A stretch of 64,000 nt of DNA from Streptomyces sp. CB03234 (GTDB lineage Bacteria; Actinomycetota; Actinomycetes; Streptomycetales; Streptomycetaceae): contig NZ_LIYH01000006.1 in NCBI RefSeq assembly GCF_001905885.1, forward strand, positions 434,001 to 498,000. Reading direction: 5' to 3'. The position numbers and the translations under genes are program-made. Below, piece after piece: positions 1-8,023 of the stretch; the stretch's first letter is position 1, and the number at the start of each line of letters is the position of its first letter. The notes beneath the pieces were generated by a model that made no database searches, was not told where the DNA came from, and saw nothing but the letters and a program-made list of their open reading frames with translations.

Positions 1-1344
1 CCAGAAGCCGGACTTGACCGAGGCGCGCTTCCAGAACATGCCGATGATGAAGACGACGAACATCGGCACGTTGAAGAAGGAGAACAGGGTCTGGAGGTAC
101 CCCATGATGTTGGAGAAGCTGGCCGCGAGGAAGGCGGTGCCGATGGAGGCGAGGACGCCGATCGCGGTGATGAGCCGGCCGAAGCGCAGGTAGTAGGTGT
201 CGTCCCGGCCCTTGACCACGTACTTGGCCCAGATGTCGGCGGTGAAGACGGTGTTGAACGACGACACGTTGGCCGCCATGCCGGCCATGAAGGCGGCCAG
301 CAGACCGGTCACGGCTATGCCCAGCACGCCGTTGGGCAGCAGCTCCTGCATCAGCAGCGGGATGGCGTCGTTGTAGGTGAGGTCGGAGCCCGCCGTGCCG
401 ATCTTGGGGACGAGGACGGCGGCGACCAGGCCGGGGATCATCACCACGAACACGATGAAGATCTTGGGGAAGGCGGCGATCAGCGGGGTGCGCTTGGCGG
501 CCGACAGGTTCTTCGCGGACAGGGCGCGCTGCACCTCGGCGAAGTTGGTGGTCCAGTAGCCGAAGGAGAGCACGAAGCCGAGGCCGAGGACGATGGTCAG
601 CCAGTTGGCGCCCAGCGGGTTGGGGTCGCCGATGCCGGTGCCGCCCCAGGCGGTCAGGAAGTCGGAGCCGTGGCTCTTCTCCAGCGAGCCGGTCAGGCCG
701 TCCCAGCCGCCGACCCGCTTCAGGCCGAGGACGGTCAGCGGGATGAGCGCGGCGAGGATGACGAAGAACTGCAGCACCTCGTTGTAGATCGCCGAGGACA
801 GGCCGCCGACGGTGATGTACGCGAGGACGAAGAAGCCGGCGACGACGATGGAGACCCACTGCGGCCAGCCGAGCAGCGCCTCGACGACGATCGACAGGGC
901 GTAGAGGTTGACGCCCGCGATGAGGATGGCGGCGAAGGCGAACAGCACGGAGCTGAGCAGGTGCGCCGGCCTGTCGAACCGCTGGAGTAGGAACTCCGGT
1001 ACGGAACGGACCTTGGAGCCGTAGTAGAACGGCATCATCACCAGGCCGAGGAAGACCATGGCGGGGATGGCGCCGATCCAGTACCAGTGGACGACGGCCA
1101 CACCGTACTGGGCGCCGGTCGCGGCCATGCCGAGGATCTCCGTCGCACCGAGGTTCGCGGCGACGAAGGCCAGCCCGGTGACCCAGGCGGGCAGGGAGCG
1201 GCCCGAGAGGAAGAAGTCGAGGCTGGTCTTCACGCTCGCCCGTGCGGCGAAGCCGATGCCCAGGACCACGGCGAAGTAGATCGCCAGAATCGTGTAATCG
1301 AGCCCGTTGGTGGGGAGCCGGAGCCCGTCGGCCAGGTAATGCAT
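1..1344 (-). CDS. Sodium:solute symporter (SSS/SGLT family), 3' end missing
   Basis: Multi-pass membrane symporter, probably sodium-coupled uptake of galactose or glucose, judged from its position divergent to galTEK. Reading from ATG at 1344 gives 448 residues with no stop before the window edge; SSS proteins usually run 500-600 residues, so about 100 C-terminal residues are outside. Visible family features: an N-terminal helix (YTILAIYFAVVLGIGF), the GATEILGMAATGA stretch, the R-S-V-P-E-F-L motif after helix 3, and the conserved YWTTNFAEVQRALSAKN segment around residues 260-280. Substrate is inferred from the neighbours only; a general sugar or inositol symporter is the alternative. Confidence 0.88.
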   Translation of the reverse strand, partial: MHYLADGLRLPTNGLDYTILAIYFAVVLGIGFAARASVKTSLDFFLSGRSLPAWVTGLAFVAANLGATEILGMAATGAQYGVAVVHWYWIGAIPAMVFLGLVMMPFYYGSKVRSVPEFLLQRFDRPAHLLSSVLFAFAAILIAGVNLYALSIVVEALLGWPQWVSIVVAGFFVLAYITVGGLSSAIYNEVLQFFVILAALIPLTVLGLKRVGGWDGLTGSLEKSHGSDFLTAWGGTGIGDPNPLGANWLTIVLGLGFVLSFGYWTTNFAEVQRALSAKNLSAAKRTPLIAAFPKIFIVFVVMIPGLVAAVLVPKIGTAGSDLTYNDAIPLLMQELLPNGVLGIAVTGLLAAFMAGMAANVSSFNTVFTADIWAKYVVKGRDDTYYLRFGRLITAIGVLASIGTAFLAASFSNIMGYLQTLFSFFNVPMFVVFIIGMFWKRASVKSGFW

Positions 1345-1395
1345 GAGTACTCGCTTCGTCGCGTGAACTGATCAGGCCGGAACCTACGCCTCCAC

Positions 1396-1410
1396 GTTCA
1401 TGATCTGAAC
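1396..1410. promoter_or_regulatory. Inverted repeat in symporter/galT divergent region
   Basis: GTTCA-tgatc-TGAAC, a perfect 5-bp-arm repeat 52 bp upstream of the symporter start. It could be an operator or part of the symporter promoter. Nothing else identifies the protein that binds. Confidence 0.35.
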
Positions 1411-1463
1411 ACTTCTGTTCGTTTTCTTTGTTTGATTGTGATCGGGTGAGGTGAAATGTCAGG

Positions 1464-1477
1464 AGCAAGCGCTTGCT
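1464..1477. promoter_or_regulatory. 14-bp palindrome, LacI-type operator candidate before galT
   Basis: AGCAAGCGCTTGCT is a perfect palindrome with the central CG and AAGCGCTT core typical of LacI/GalR-family operators. It lies 98 bp upstream of the galT start. A TGTGAT hexamer at 1437-1442 resembles the hexamers reported for the S. lividans galP1 promoter (from memory). Binding protein not encoded in this window. Confidence 0.5.
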
Positions 1478-1574
1478 GATCCGCTGTGTGAGGGGCGTTG
1501 ACGGGTGCTGTTGGGCTGTGGTTGGTTATGTTTGTTTCTGTTGGGTCTGTGTGAGGCGTCCGAGGAGTCCGCGA

Positions 1575-2618
1575 GTGAAGAAAACGTCGACCCGGCTGGC
1601 CGACGGCCGGGAGCTGGTCTATTACGACTCCCGGGACGACGTCGTACGCGACGCCGTCGACCAGCGCCCCCTCGACCCCATCTCCACCACCTCGGAGATC
1701 CGCCACGACCCGCTGCTGGGCGACTCCGTCGCCATCGCCTCGCACCGCCAGGCCCGCACCTACCACCCGCCCGCCGACGAATGCCCCCTGTGCCCCTCCC
1801 GCGACGGCCGGCTCAGCGAGATCCCCGACGGCGACTACGACGTGGTCGTCTTCGAGAACCGCTTCCCCTCCCTCGCCGGTGACTCCGGCCGCTGCGAGGT
1901 CGTCTGCTTCACCTCCGACCACGACGCCTCGTTCGCCGACCTCACCGAGGAGCAGGCCGCCCTCGTCCTGGAGGCCTGGACCGACCGCACCGCGGAACTC
2001 GCCGAGCTGCCGGGCGTACAGCAGGTGTTCTGCTTCGAGAACCGGGGCGCCGAGATCGGCGTCACCCTCGGCCACCCGCACGGCCAGATCTACGCCTACC
2101 CCTTCACCACCCCGCGTACGGCGCTGATGCAGCGCTCCGCCGCCGCCCACCGCGCCGCCACCGGCCGCAACCTCTTCGACGACCTCGTCGAGCGCGAGCG
2201 CGCCGACGCCGAACGGGTGGTCCTGGAGAGCGACCAGTGGATCGCCTTCGTGCCGTACGCCGCGCACTGGCCGTACGAAGTGCACCTCTACCCCAAGCGG
2301 CGCGTACCCGACCTCCGGGCGCTGGACGAGGACGCGCGCACCGAGTTCCCCCAGGTCTACCTGGAACTCCTGAGGCGCTTCGACCGGATCTTCGGGGACG
2401 GTGAGCCGCCGACGCCGTACATCGCCGCCTGGCACCAGGCGCCGTTCGCCGACCCAGGGCGCGACGACTTCGCCCTGCATCTCGAGCTTTTCACCATCCG
2501 CCGCACTTCCGGCAAGCTGAAGTTCCTCGCGGGCTCGGAATCCGGCATGAGCGTGTTCATCAATGACGTGCCGCCGGAGGCCGCGGCCCGCCGACTGCGA
2601 GAGGTAGCGACCACGTGA
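1575..2618 (+). CDS. galT: Galactose-1-phosphate uridylyltransferase
   Basis: Leloir pathway enzyme exchanging UMP between UDP-glucose and galactose-1-phosphate. 347 residues, the normal length. It shows the zinc-ligand CPLC motif near residue 63 and the active-site GHPHGQIYAYP motif near 161 with the nucleotidylated histidine, plus the C-terminal HLELFTI segment. Start chosen at GTG 1575 because GAGGAG sits at 1562-1567 with a 7-base spacer; the frame is open further upstream but that part (Cys/Trp-rich) has no family match. First gene of a three-gene operon; its stop overlaps the galE start by four bases (GTGA). Confidence 0.96.
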   Translation: MKKTSTRLADGRELVYYDSRDDVVRDAVDQRPLDPISTTSEIRHDPLLGDSVAIASHRQARTYHPPADECPLCPSRDGRLSEIPDGDYDVVVFENRFPSLAGDSGRCEVVCFTSDHDASFADLTEEQAALVLEAWTDRTAELAELPGVQQVFCFENRGAEIGVTLGHPHGQIYAYPFTTPRTALMQRSAAAHRAATGRNLFDDLVERERADAERVVLESDQWIAFVPYAAHWPYEVHLYPKRRVPDLRALDEDARTEFPQVYLELLRRFDRIFGDGEPPTPYIAAWHQAPFADPGRDDFALHLELFTIRRTSGKLKFLAGSESGMSVFINDVPPEAAARRLREVATT

Positions 2619-3592
2619 GCAGCAGGAAATATCTGGTGACCGGCGGGGCCGGCTACGTCGGCAGTGTGGTCGCCGCCCATCTGCTCGAGGCCGGGCACGA
2701 GGTTACCGTCCTCGACGACCTGTCGACCGGCTTCCGCGAGGGCGTCCCGGCGGGCGCGCACTTCATCGAGGGCCGCATCCAGGACGCCGCCCGCCACCTC
2801 GACGGCTCCTACGACGGCGTCCTGCACTTCGCCGCGTTCAGCCAGGTCGGCGAGTCCGTCACCGACCCCGAGAAGTACTGGGTGAACAACGTCGGCGGCA
2901 CGGTGGCGCTGCTGGCCGCGATGCGCGACGCGGGCGTACGCCGCCTGGTGTTCTCCTCCACGGCCGCGACGTACGGGGAGCCGGTCTCCACCCCCCTCAC
3001 CGAGACCGACCCCACCGCCCCCACCAGCCCCTACGGCGCCTCCAAGCTCGCCGTCGACCACATGATCACCGGCGAGGCCGCCGCACACGGCCTGGCCGCC
3101 GCCTCGCTGCGCTACTTCAACGTGGCCGGCGCCTACGGGGAGTACGGCGAGCGCCACGACCCCGAGTCCCACCTCATCCCCCTCGTCCTCCAGGTCGCCC
3201 TCGGCGAGCGGGCGTCGATCTCCGTGTACGGCGACGACTACCCGACCCCCGACGGCACCTGCGTACGCGACTACATCCACGTCGCCGACCTCGCCGAGGC
3301 GCACCTGCTGGCGCTCGACGCGGTGGTGCCCGGCGAGCACCTGATCTGCAACCTCGGCAACGGCAGCGGCTTCTCGGTCCGCGAGGTGGTCGAGACCGTA
3401 CGGAAGGTCACCGGCCACCCGGTGCCCGAGGTCGTCGCCGCCCGCCGCGCCGGCGACCCGGCGGTGCTGGTCGCCTCCGCCGCCACCGCGCGGGAGCGGC
3501 TGGGCTGGAAGCCGGCACGGCCCGACCTGGCGGGCATCGTGGCGGACGCGTGGGAGTTCGCGAAGGCGTCAGAGGCGGAGGCGGGGGCATGA
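2615..3592 (+). CDS. galE: UDP-glucose 4-epimerase
   Basis: Interconverts UDP-galactose and UDP-glucose using bound NAD. 325 residues, typical for bacterial GalE. Short-chain dehydrogenase (extended) fold: N-terminal NAD motif TGGAGYVG (residues 8-15), a conserved Ser/Thr region (FSSTAATYGE), the catalytic tyrosine in SPYGASKLAVD (Y-x3-K), and the RYFNVAGAYG substrate segment. Starts on GTG overlapping the galT stop and ends overlapping the galK start (ATGA), so the three genes are very probably translationally coupled. Confidence 0.96.
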   Translation: MSSRKYLVTGGAGYVGSVVAAHLLEAGHEVTVLDDLSTGFREGVPAGAHFIEGRIQDAARHLDGSYDGVLHFAAFSQVGESVTDPEKYWVNNVGGTVALLAAMRDAGVRRLVFSSTAATYGEPVSTPLTETDPTAPTSPYGASKLAVDHMITGEAAAHGLAAASLRYFNVAGAYGEYGERHDPESHLIPLVLQVALGERASISVYGDDYPTPDGTCVRDYIHVADLAEAHLLALDAVVPGEHLICNLGNGSGFSVREVVETVRKVTGHPVPEVVAARRAGDPAVLVASAATARERLGWKPARPDLAGIVADAWEFAKASEAEAGA

Positions 3593-4731
3593 GCGTCGCG
3601 GAGGATTTCCAGCAGCTGTACGGGTACGCCCCCGAAGGCGTGTGGGCCGCGCCCGGCCGGGTCAACCTGATCGGCGAGTACACCGACTTCAACGACGGCT
3701 TCGTGATGCCGCTGGCGCTCCCGCACACCGCGGTCGCCGCGGTCGCCCGGCGGGATGACGGGCAGCTGCGCGTCCACTCGGCCGACACCGACCAGGGCGT
3801 GGTCCAGCTCGGCGTCGACACCCTGGAGCCGCTCGCCGACACCGGCTGGGCCGCCTACCCGGCCGGGGTGGTGTGGGCGCTGCGCGAGGCGGGCCACGCC
3901 GTCACGGGCGCCGACATCCACCTGGCGTCCACCGTCCCCACGGGCGCCGGGCTGTCGTCGTCGGCCGCCCTGGAGGTCGTCACCGCGCTCGCCCTCAACG
4001 ACCTGTACGGGCTCGGGCTGACCGCCCGGCAGCTGGCCGTGCTCGCCCAGCGGGCCGAGAACGCGTTCGTGGGCGTCCCGTGCGGGGTGATGGACCAGAT
4101 GGCGTCGGCGTGCTGCGCCGAGGGTCACGCCCTGTACCTCGACACCCGCGACCTGACCATGCGCCATGTGCCGTTCGACCTCGCCGCCCAGGGGCTGACG
4201 CTGCTGGTCGTCGACACCCGGGTGAAGCACGCGCTCGGCGACGGCGCGTACGCCGAGCGGCGCGCCGGGTGCGAGGCGGGCGCGCGGGCGCTCGGCGTGC
4301 GCACGCTGCGCGACGTCGGGTATGTGCAACTGCCCGGTGACCTGCGGCGGTTGGGTGACGAAACGGTTCGCTCCTACGTCCGCCACGTGGTGTCCGACAA
4401 CCACCGCGTCGAGCGGACGATCGCCCTGCTGGACGCGGGCGACGTGCGGGCGGTCGGCCCGGTCCTCACCGAGGGGCACGCCTCCCTCCGCGACGACCTG
4501 CGGGTGTCGTGCCCGGAGTTGGACCTGGTGGTGTCGGCCGCGACCGCCGCCGGGGCGCTCGGCGCGCGGATGACGGGCGGCGGGTTCGGCGGCTCCGCGA
4601 TCGTGCTGGCCGAGGCGGTGGACGCGGACACGGTGACCAAGGCGGTGGGGGAGGCGTTCGCGGCGGCCGGGTACACGGCGCCGCGGGTGTTCCCGGCGGT
4701 GCCGTCGGCGGGGGCGCGCCGCGTCGGCTGA
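3589..4731 (+). CDS. galK: Galactokinase
   Basis: Phosphorylates galactose with ATP, the first committed Leloir step. 380 residues; GHMP kinase family. Galactokinase signature PGRVNLIGEYTDFNDGFVMP at about residues 22-41, the phosphate-binding GAGLSSSAALE motif near 120, the VPCGVMDQMAS segment, and the C-terminal GGGFGGSAI motif. ATG at 3589 is used because it overlaps the galE stop (ATGA). The order T-E-K with tight overlaps matches the classical Streptomyces galactose operon. Confidence 0.96.
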   Translation: MSVAEDFQQLYGYAPEGVWAAPGRVNLIGEYTDFNDGFVMPLALPHTAVAAVARRDDGQLRVHSADTDQGVVQLGVDTLEPLADTGWAAYPAGVVWALREAGHAVTGADIHLASTVPTGAGLSSSAALEVVTALALNDLYGLGLTARQLAVLAQRAENAFVGVPCGVMDQMASACCAEGHALYLDTRDLTMRHVPFDLAAQGLTLLVVDTRVKHALGDGAYAERRAGCEAGARALGVRTLRDVGYVQLPGDLRRLGDETVRSYVRHVVSDNHRVERTIALLDAGDVRAVGPVLTEGHASLRDDLRVSCPELDLVVSAATAAGALGARMTGGGFGGSAIVLAEAVDADTVTKAVGEAFAAAGYTAPRVFPAVPSAGARRVG

Positions 4732-4750
4732 GCGGACGGCTTCCGTCTGC
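4732..4750 (+). terminator. Weak hairpin after galK
   Basis: GCGGACGG-ctt-CCGTCTGC (7 of 8 pairs plus one G-T), immediately behind the galK stop. No T tract. The remaining sequence to 4970 holds no gene I can support; the promoter of the response regulator must lie there. Confidence 0.4.
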
Positions 4751-4970
4751 CCACCAGTACAGGTGAGTTTGCGGAAGTCGCCCACCCCTCCGGCCGCCCC
4801 GCCGTACTCTGATGCACAGCACCGGTGGGGGCCGGTGTTGATCAGGGGGCGAGACAGCCGGGTACGACGCCCGGGGCGGGGGTAACAGTCACTGCACGGC
4901 GGCGGCCGTGCGACCACTGGCCACCTCGGGCTCCGGGCGCCGTACCCGCAGCTGCTCCGCTTCTCGACAC

Positions 4971-5756
4971 ATGGGGGTGTCAGTGGTCCGTATCCGGGTT
5001 CTGGTGGTGGACGACCACCGCATCTTCGCCGAGTCGCTCGCCGCCGCTCTGGCGGCCGAGCCGGACGTGGACGTCGCGGCGGCCGGCAGCGGCCCCGCCG
5101 CGCTGCGCTGCCTGGACCGGGCGGCGGCCGAGGGCCGCAGGTTCGATGTGCTGCTGGTCGACGCCGACCTGGGGGCCGCGGCCGCGCCGGCGGTCGCCCG
5201 CGCCGTACCGGACCACGGGGAGGGTGTCGTGGACGGCATCTCCCTGGTGACCGGGGTGCGTGAGGGCCGGCCGGAGGTGCGTACGGTCGTGCTGGCCGAG
5301 AAGGACGACCCGCGCCGGGCCGCGCTCGCCCTCCAGGCGGGCGCCTCGGGCTGGGTCGCCAAGGACTGCTCGCTGCAGCGGCTGCTGACGGTGATACGCG
5401 GCGTACTGCGCGACGAGACGCATCTGCCGCCCGCGCTGCTCACCGGGGTGCTGCGGGAGCTGACGGCCGCGCGCAAGCACCGCACCGAGAGCGAGCGGCT
5501 GGTGGAGTCGCTCACCCCGCGCGAGCGGGAGGTGCTGCGCTGCATGGTGGCGGGCCTGGGCCGCAAGGCGGTCGCCGACCGGCTGTTCCTGTCCCCGCAC
5601 ACGGTGCGTACGCATATGCAGAACGTGCTGGGGAAGCTGGGCGTGCACTCCACGCTGGCGGCGGTGGCGCTGGCCCGCCGGGCGGGTGTGGGGCCGGCCG
5701 ACCTCGGGCCCGGGTCAGCCGGGGATGTTGTCGAACGGGGCGGTCAGCTGGCGTAG
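4971..5756 (+). CDS. LuxR-family response regulator with an atypical receiver
   Basis: 261 residues: receiver domain (about 8-150) and C-terminal LuxR/NarL helix-turn-helix (SLTPREREVLRCMVAG ... HTVRTHMQNVLGKLGV, about 185-240). The acidic pair D14-D15, phospho-acceptor D64 and the lysine in WVAKD are present, but the conserved Ser/Thr of strand 4 is replaced (VVLAEKDD), and about 20 extra Ala/Pro-rich residues separate the DADLG of strand 3 from the following DGISLV. No histidine kinase is adjacent. Start uncertain between ATG 4971 and GTG 4983; GGGGG at 4973-4977 would fit the latter. The end overlaps the convergent MarR gene by 42 bp. Confidence 0.88.
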   Translation: MGVSVVRIRVLVVDDHRIFAESLAAALAAEPDVDVAAAGSGPAALRCLDRAAAEGRRFDVLLVDADLGAAAAPAVARAVPDHGEGVVDGISLVTGVREGRPEVRTVVLAEKDDPRRAALALQAGASGWVAKDCSLQRLLTVIRGVLRDETHLPPALLTGVLRELTAARKHRTESERLVESLTPREREVLRCMVAGLGRKAVADRLFLSPHTVRTHMQNVLGKLGVHSTLAAVALARRAGVGPADLGPGSAGDVVERGGQLA

Positions 5757-6212
5757 CAGCGCGGCCAGTTCGGCGCGCTGGGCGCGCGAGAGCTCCGCGA
5801 GGATGGCCCGTTCCTGGGCGAGGAGGCCGGCGAGCGCCTGGTCGGCGCGGTCGCGGCCCTCGGGGGTGAGGCGGACCAGCACGCCGCGGCGGTCACTGGG
5901 GTCGGGCAGCCGCTCCACCAGGCCCTTCTTGGCGAGCCGGTCGATGCGGTTGGTCATGGTGCCGGAGGTGACCAGGGTCTGGGTGAGCAGCTGACCGGGG
6001 GAGAGCTGGTACGGGGCTCCCGCGCGGCGCAGCGAGGTGAGGACGTCGAACTCCCAGGGCTCCAGGTTGTGCTCGGAGAAGGCGAGCCTGCGCGCCCGGT
6101 CGAGGTGGCGGGCCAGCCTGGAGACGCGGCTGAGCACCTCGAGCGGTTCCACGTCGAGGTCGGGGCGCTCGCGGCGCCATGCAGCGACCAGTCGGTCGAC
6201 CTCGTCCTCCAT
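5715..6212 (-). CDS. MarR-family transcriptional regulator
   Basis: 165-residue winged-helix regulator. The family core is clear: WEFDVLTSLRRAG, LSPGQLLTQTLVTSGTMTNRIDRLAKKGLVER (recognition helix and wing start, about residues 70-105), DPSDRRGVLVRLTPEGR wing motif. It sits divergent to the methyltransferase gene at 6344 with a perfect 14-bp palindrome at 6248-6261 between them, so autoregulation and control of that gene is the simple inference. Ligand unknown. Its 3' end overlaps the response regulator tail-to-tail. Confidence 0.93.
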   Translation of the reverse strand: MEDEVDRLVAAWRRERPDLDVEPLEVLSRVSRLARHLDRARRLAFSEHNLEPWEFDVLTSLRRAGAPYQLSPGQLLTQTLVTSGTMTNRIDRLAKKGLVERLPDPSDRRGVLVRLTPEGRDRADQALAGLLAQERAILAELSRAQRAELAALLRQLTAPFDNIPG

Positions 6213-6247
6213 GGCGATCAGTGTAGGGGATCTGTCGACATGAAGTC

Positions 6248-6261
6248 TCTTGACGTCAAGA
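6248..6261. promoter_or_regulatory. MarR operator candidate
   Basis: TCTTGACGTCAAGA, a perfect palindrome lying between the divergent MarR gene and the methyltransferase gene, 36 bp from the regulator start. The TTGA-N2-TCAA core is common in MarR-family sites. Confidence 0.75.
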
Positions 6262-6343
6262 AATATTCACCTGGACCATTGGGCATGACGGGGCCGGGAC
6301 TCTGTTCCGCTTCGGTACTCCGTTCCAGCAAGGGGGCTCGAAC

Positions 6344-7267
6344 ATGTATTCCGCACCAATCTGGGATCCACAGCAGTACTTGCGCCATTCCTCGCACCGC
6401 ACCCGACCGTTCCTCGACCTGCTCGCCCGGATACCCGAGCTGCCCGCCACCACCGAGGGCCGCTCTCCCCGCATCGCCGACCTCGGCTGCGGCCCCGGCA
6501 ATGTCACCGCACTGCTCACCGACCGCTGGCCCGACGCGCGCATCACCGGCTTCGACCTCTCACCCGAGATGCTGGAACAGGCGAAGAAAAGTTACGCCGG
6601 CACCACCCAGGGCGGCGGCTGGCTCGACTTCCGCCCGGCCGACGCCGCGCACTGGACACCGGACGAGCCGTACGACCTGATCATCTCCAACGCGGCGCTC
6701 CAGTGGGTGCCCAACCATCCCGAGTTGTTCCCCGCCTGGACCGAGGGACTCGTCCCCGGCGGAACCCTCGCCTTCCAGGTGCCCGCCAACTTCACCTCGC
6801 CCAGCCACGCGCTCCTGGGCGAACTGTGCGAGACCCCGCAGTGGCGGGCCCGCCTCACCGGTCACGGCCGCCGCTTCGTCCACATCCTGGAGGCCGCCGA
6901 CTACCTCACCCGGCTGGCCGACCTCGGCCTGACCGTGGACGTCTGGGAGACGGTCTACTCCCAGCTCCTCCAGGGCGAGGACCCCGTCCTCGACTGGGTG
7001 AAGGGCACCGCGCTGCGGCCGGTCCTCACCGCCCTGGACGGTGACGACGAGGCGGTCGCGGAATTCCTCGCCCAATACCGGGACCTGCTGCGCAAGGCCT
7101 ATCCGCCGGGCCCGCACGGCACGGTCTTCCCGTTCCGCCGCGTCTTCGCGGTCGCCACGCGGGGCGAGCTCGCCACGCGGGGCGCGGGAGCGGGCGTCAC
7201 GTCGGGTACGGGGGCGGGCGCCACGCCGGGTACGGGCGCCACCGGGGCCCAGGGGCCGACGGGGTGA
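6344..7267 (+). CDS. tam: Trans-aconitate 2-methyltransferase-like SAM methyltransferase
   Basis: Class I SAM-dependent methyltransferase of 307 residues. The opening WDPQQYLRHSSHRTRPFLDLL is the usual start of Tam proteins; SAM-binding motif I is IADLGCGPGNVT (about 44-55), motif II FDLSPEMLEQA, and the NAALQWVPNH motif IV follows near 120. Tam methylates trans-aconitate, an aconitase inhibitor. AAGGGGG lies 9 bases before the ATG. The last 30 residues are a Gly/Ala/Thr-rich tail (repeats like GAGVTSGTGAGATPGTG) not present in typical family members. Probably controlled by the divergent MarR protein. Confidence 0.88.
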   Translation: MYSAPIWDPQQYLRHSSHRTRPFLDLLARIPELPATTEGRSPRIADLGCGPGNVTALLTDRWPDARITGFDLSPEMLEQAKKSYAGTTQGGGWLDFRPADAAHWTPDEPYDLIISNAALQWVPNHPELFPAWTEGLVPGGTLAFQVPANFTSPSHALLGELCETPQWRARLTGHGRRFVHILEAADYLTRLADLGLTVDVWETVYSQLLQGEDPVLDWVKGTALRPVLTALDGDDEAVAEFLAQYRDLLRKAYPPGPHGTVFPFRRVFAVATRGELATRGAGAGVTSGTGAGATPGTGATGAQGPTG

Positions 7268-7299
7268 CGCCCCACTTAACGGCGACGCCTGCCATACGC

Positions 7300-7345
7300 C
7301 CGCGTCGGGGCGCGCCGCGCATCCGCGCAGCGCGCCCCGACGCGG
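7300..7345. terminator. Bidirectional terminator between tam and TetR gene
   Basis: Perfect 16-bp inverted repeat (CCGCGTCGGGGCGCGC at 7300-7315 and its complement at 7330-7345) with a 14-base loop, placed exactly between two convergent genes and abutting the TetR stop codon. Confidence 0.8.
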
Positions 7346-8023
7346 TCAGCTCTTGCGGTGCCCTATCAGGCGCGGCTTGGGCTCCAGGCCGTCCAGCCCG
7401 TGCCAGGCCAGGTTCACCAGGTGCGCCGCGACCTCCGCCTTCTTCGGCTTGCGGGCGTCCAGCCACCACTGGCCCGTCAGGGCCACCATCCCCACCAGCG
7501 CCTGGGCGTAGAGCGGGGCCAGCTTCGGGTCGAAGCCCCGGGCCTTGAACTCCAGGCCCAGGATGTCCTCCACCTGCGTGGCGATGTCCGAGATCAGCGA
7601 CGCGAACGTGCCCGTCGACTGCGCGACCGGCGAATCCCGCACCAGGATCCGGAAACCGTCCGTGTACGTCTCGATGTAGTCGAGTAGCGCGAACGCGGCC
7701 TGCTCCAGCAGCTCGCGCGGATGCCCGGCCGTCAGGGCGCCGGTCACCATGTCGAGCAGCTGGCGCATCTCACGGTCCACGACGACCGCGTACAGGCCCT
7801 CCTTGCCGCCGAAGTGCTCGTACACCACCGGCTTGGAGACCCCGGCCTTCGCGGCGATCTCCTCCACCGATGTGCCCTCGAACCCCCGTTCGGCGAAAAG
7901 TGTGCGGCCGATGTCGAGCAGTTGCTGCCGGCGCTCCGCGCCCGTCATCCGGACCCGGCGCCCGCGCCTGGGTTTGTCGCTGCTGCTGGTGCCACTGCCG
8001 TCGATCGCCACACCGTCCATCAT
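7346..8023 (-). CDS. TetR-family regulator, partner of the desaturase
   Basis: About 225 residues with an N-terminal helix-turn-helix (RRQQLLDIGRTLFAERGFEGTSVEEIAAKAGVSKPVVYEHFGGKE, about 28-72) and a C-terminal ligand domain. Start taken at ATG 8023 (ATGATG, second codon also possible), which overlaps the desaturase stop; translation coupling with the upstream desaturase is likely. The arrangement matches desaturase regulators that sense acyl-CoA, so membrane lipid saturation is the probable signal (inference). The repeated TACGG/CCGTA sites at 9044-9073 are its best candidate operator. Confidence 0.9.
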   Translation of the reverse strand: MMDGVAIDGSGTSSSDKPRRGRRVRMTGAERRQQLLDIGRTLFAERGFEGTSVEEIAAKAGVSKPVVYEHFGGKEGLYAVVVDREMRQLLDMVTGALTAGHPRELLEQAAFALLDYIETYTDGFRILVRDSPVAQSTGTFASLISDIATQVEDILGLEFKARGFDPKLAPLYAQALVGMVALTGQWWLDARKPKKAEVAAHLVNLAWHGLDGLEPKPRLIGHRKS

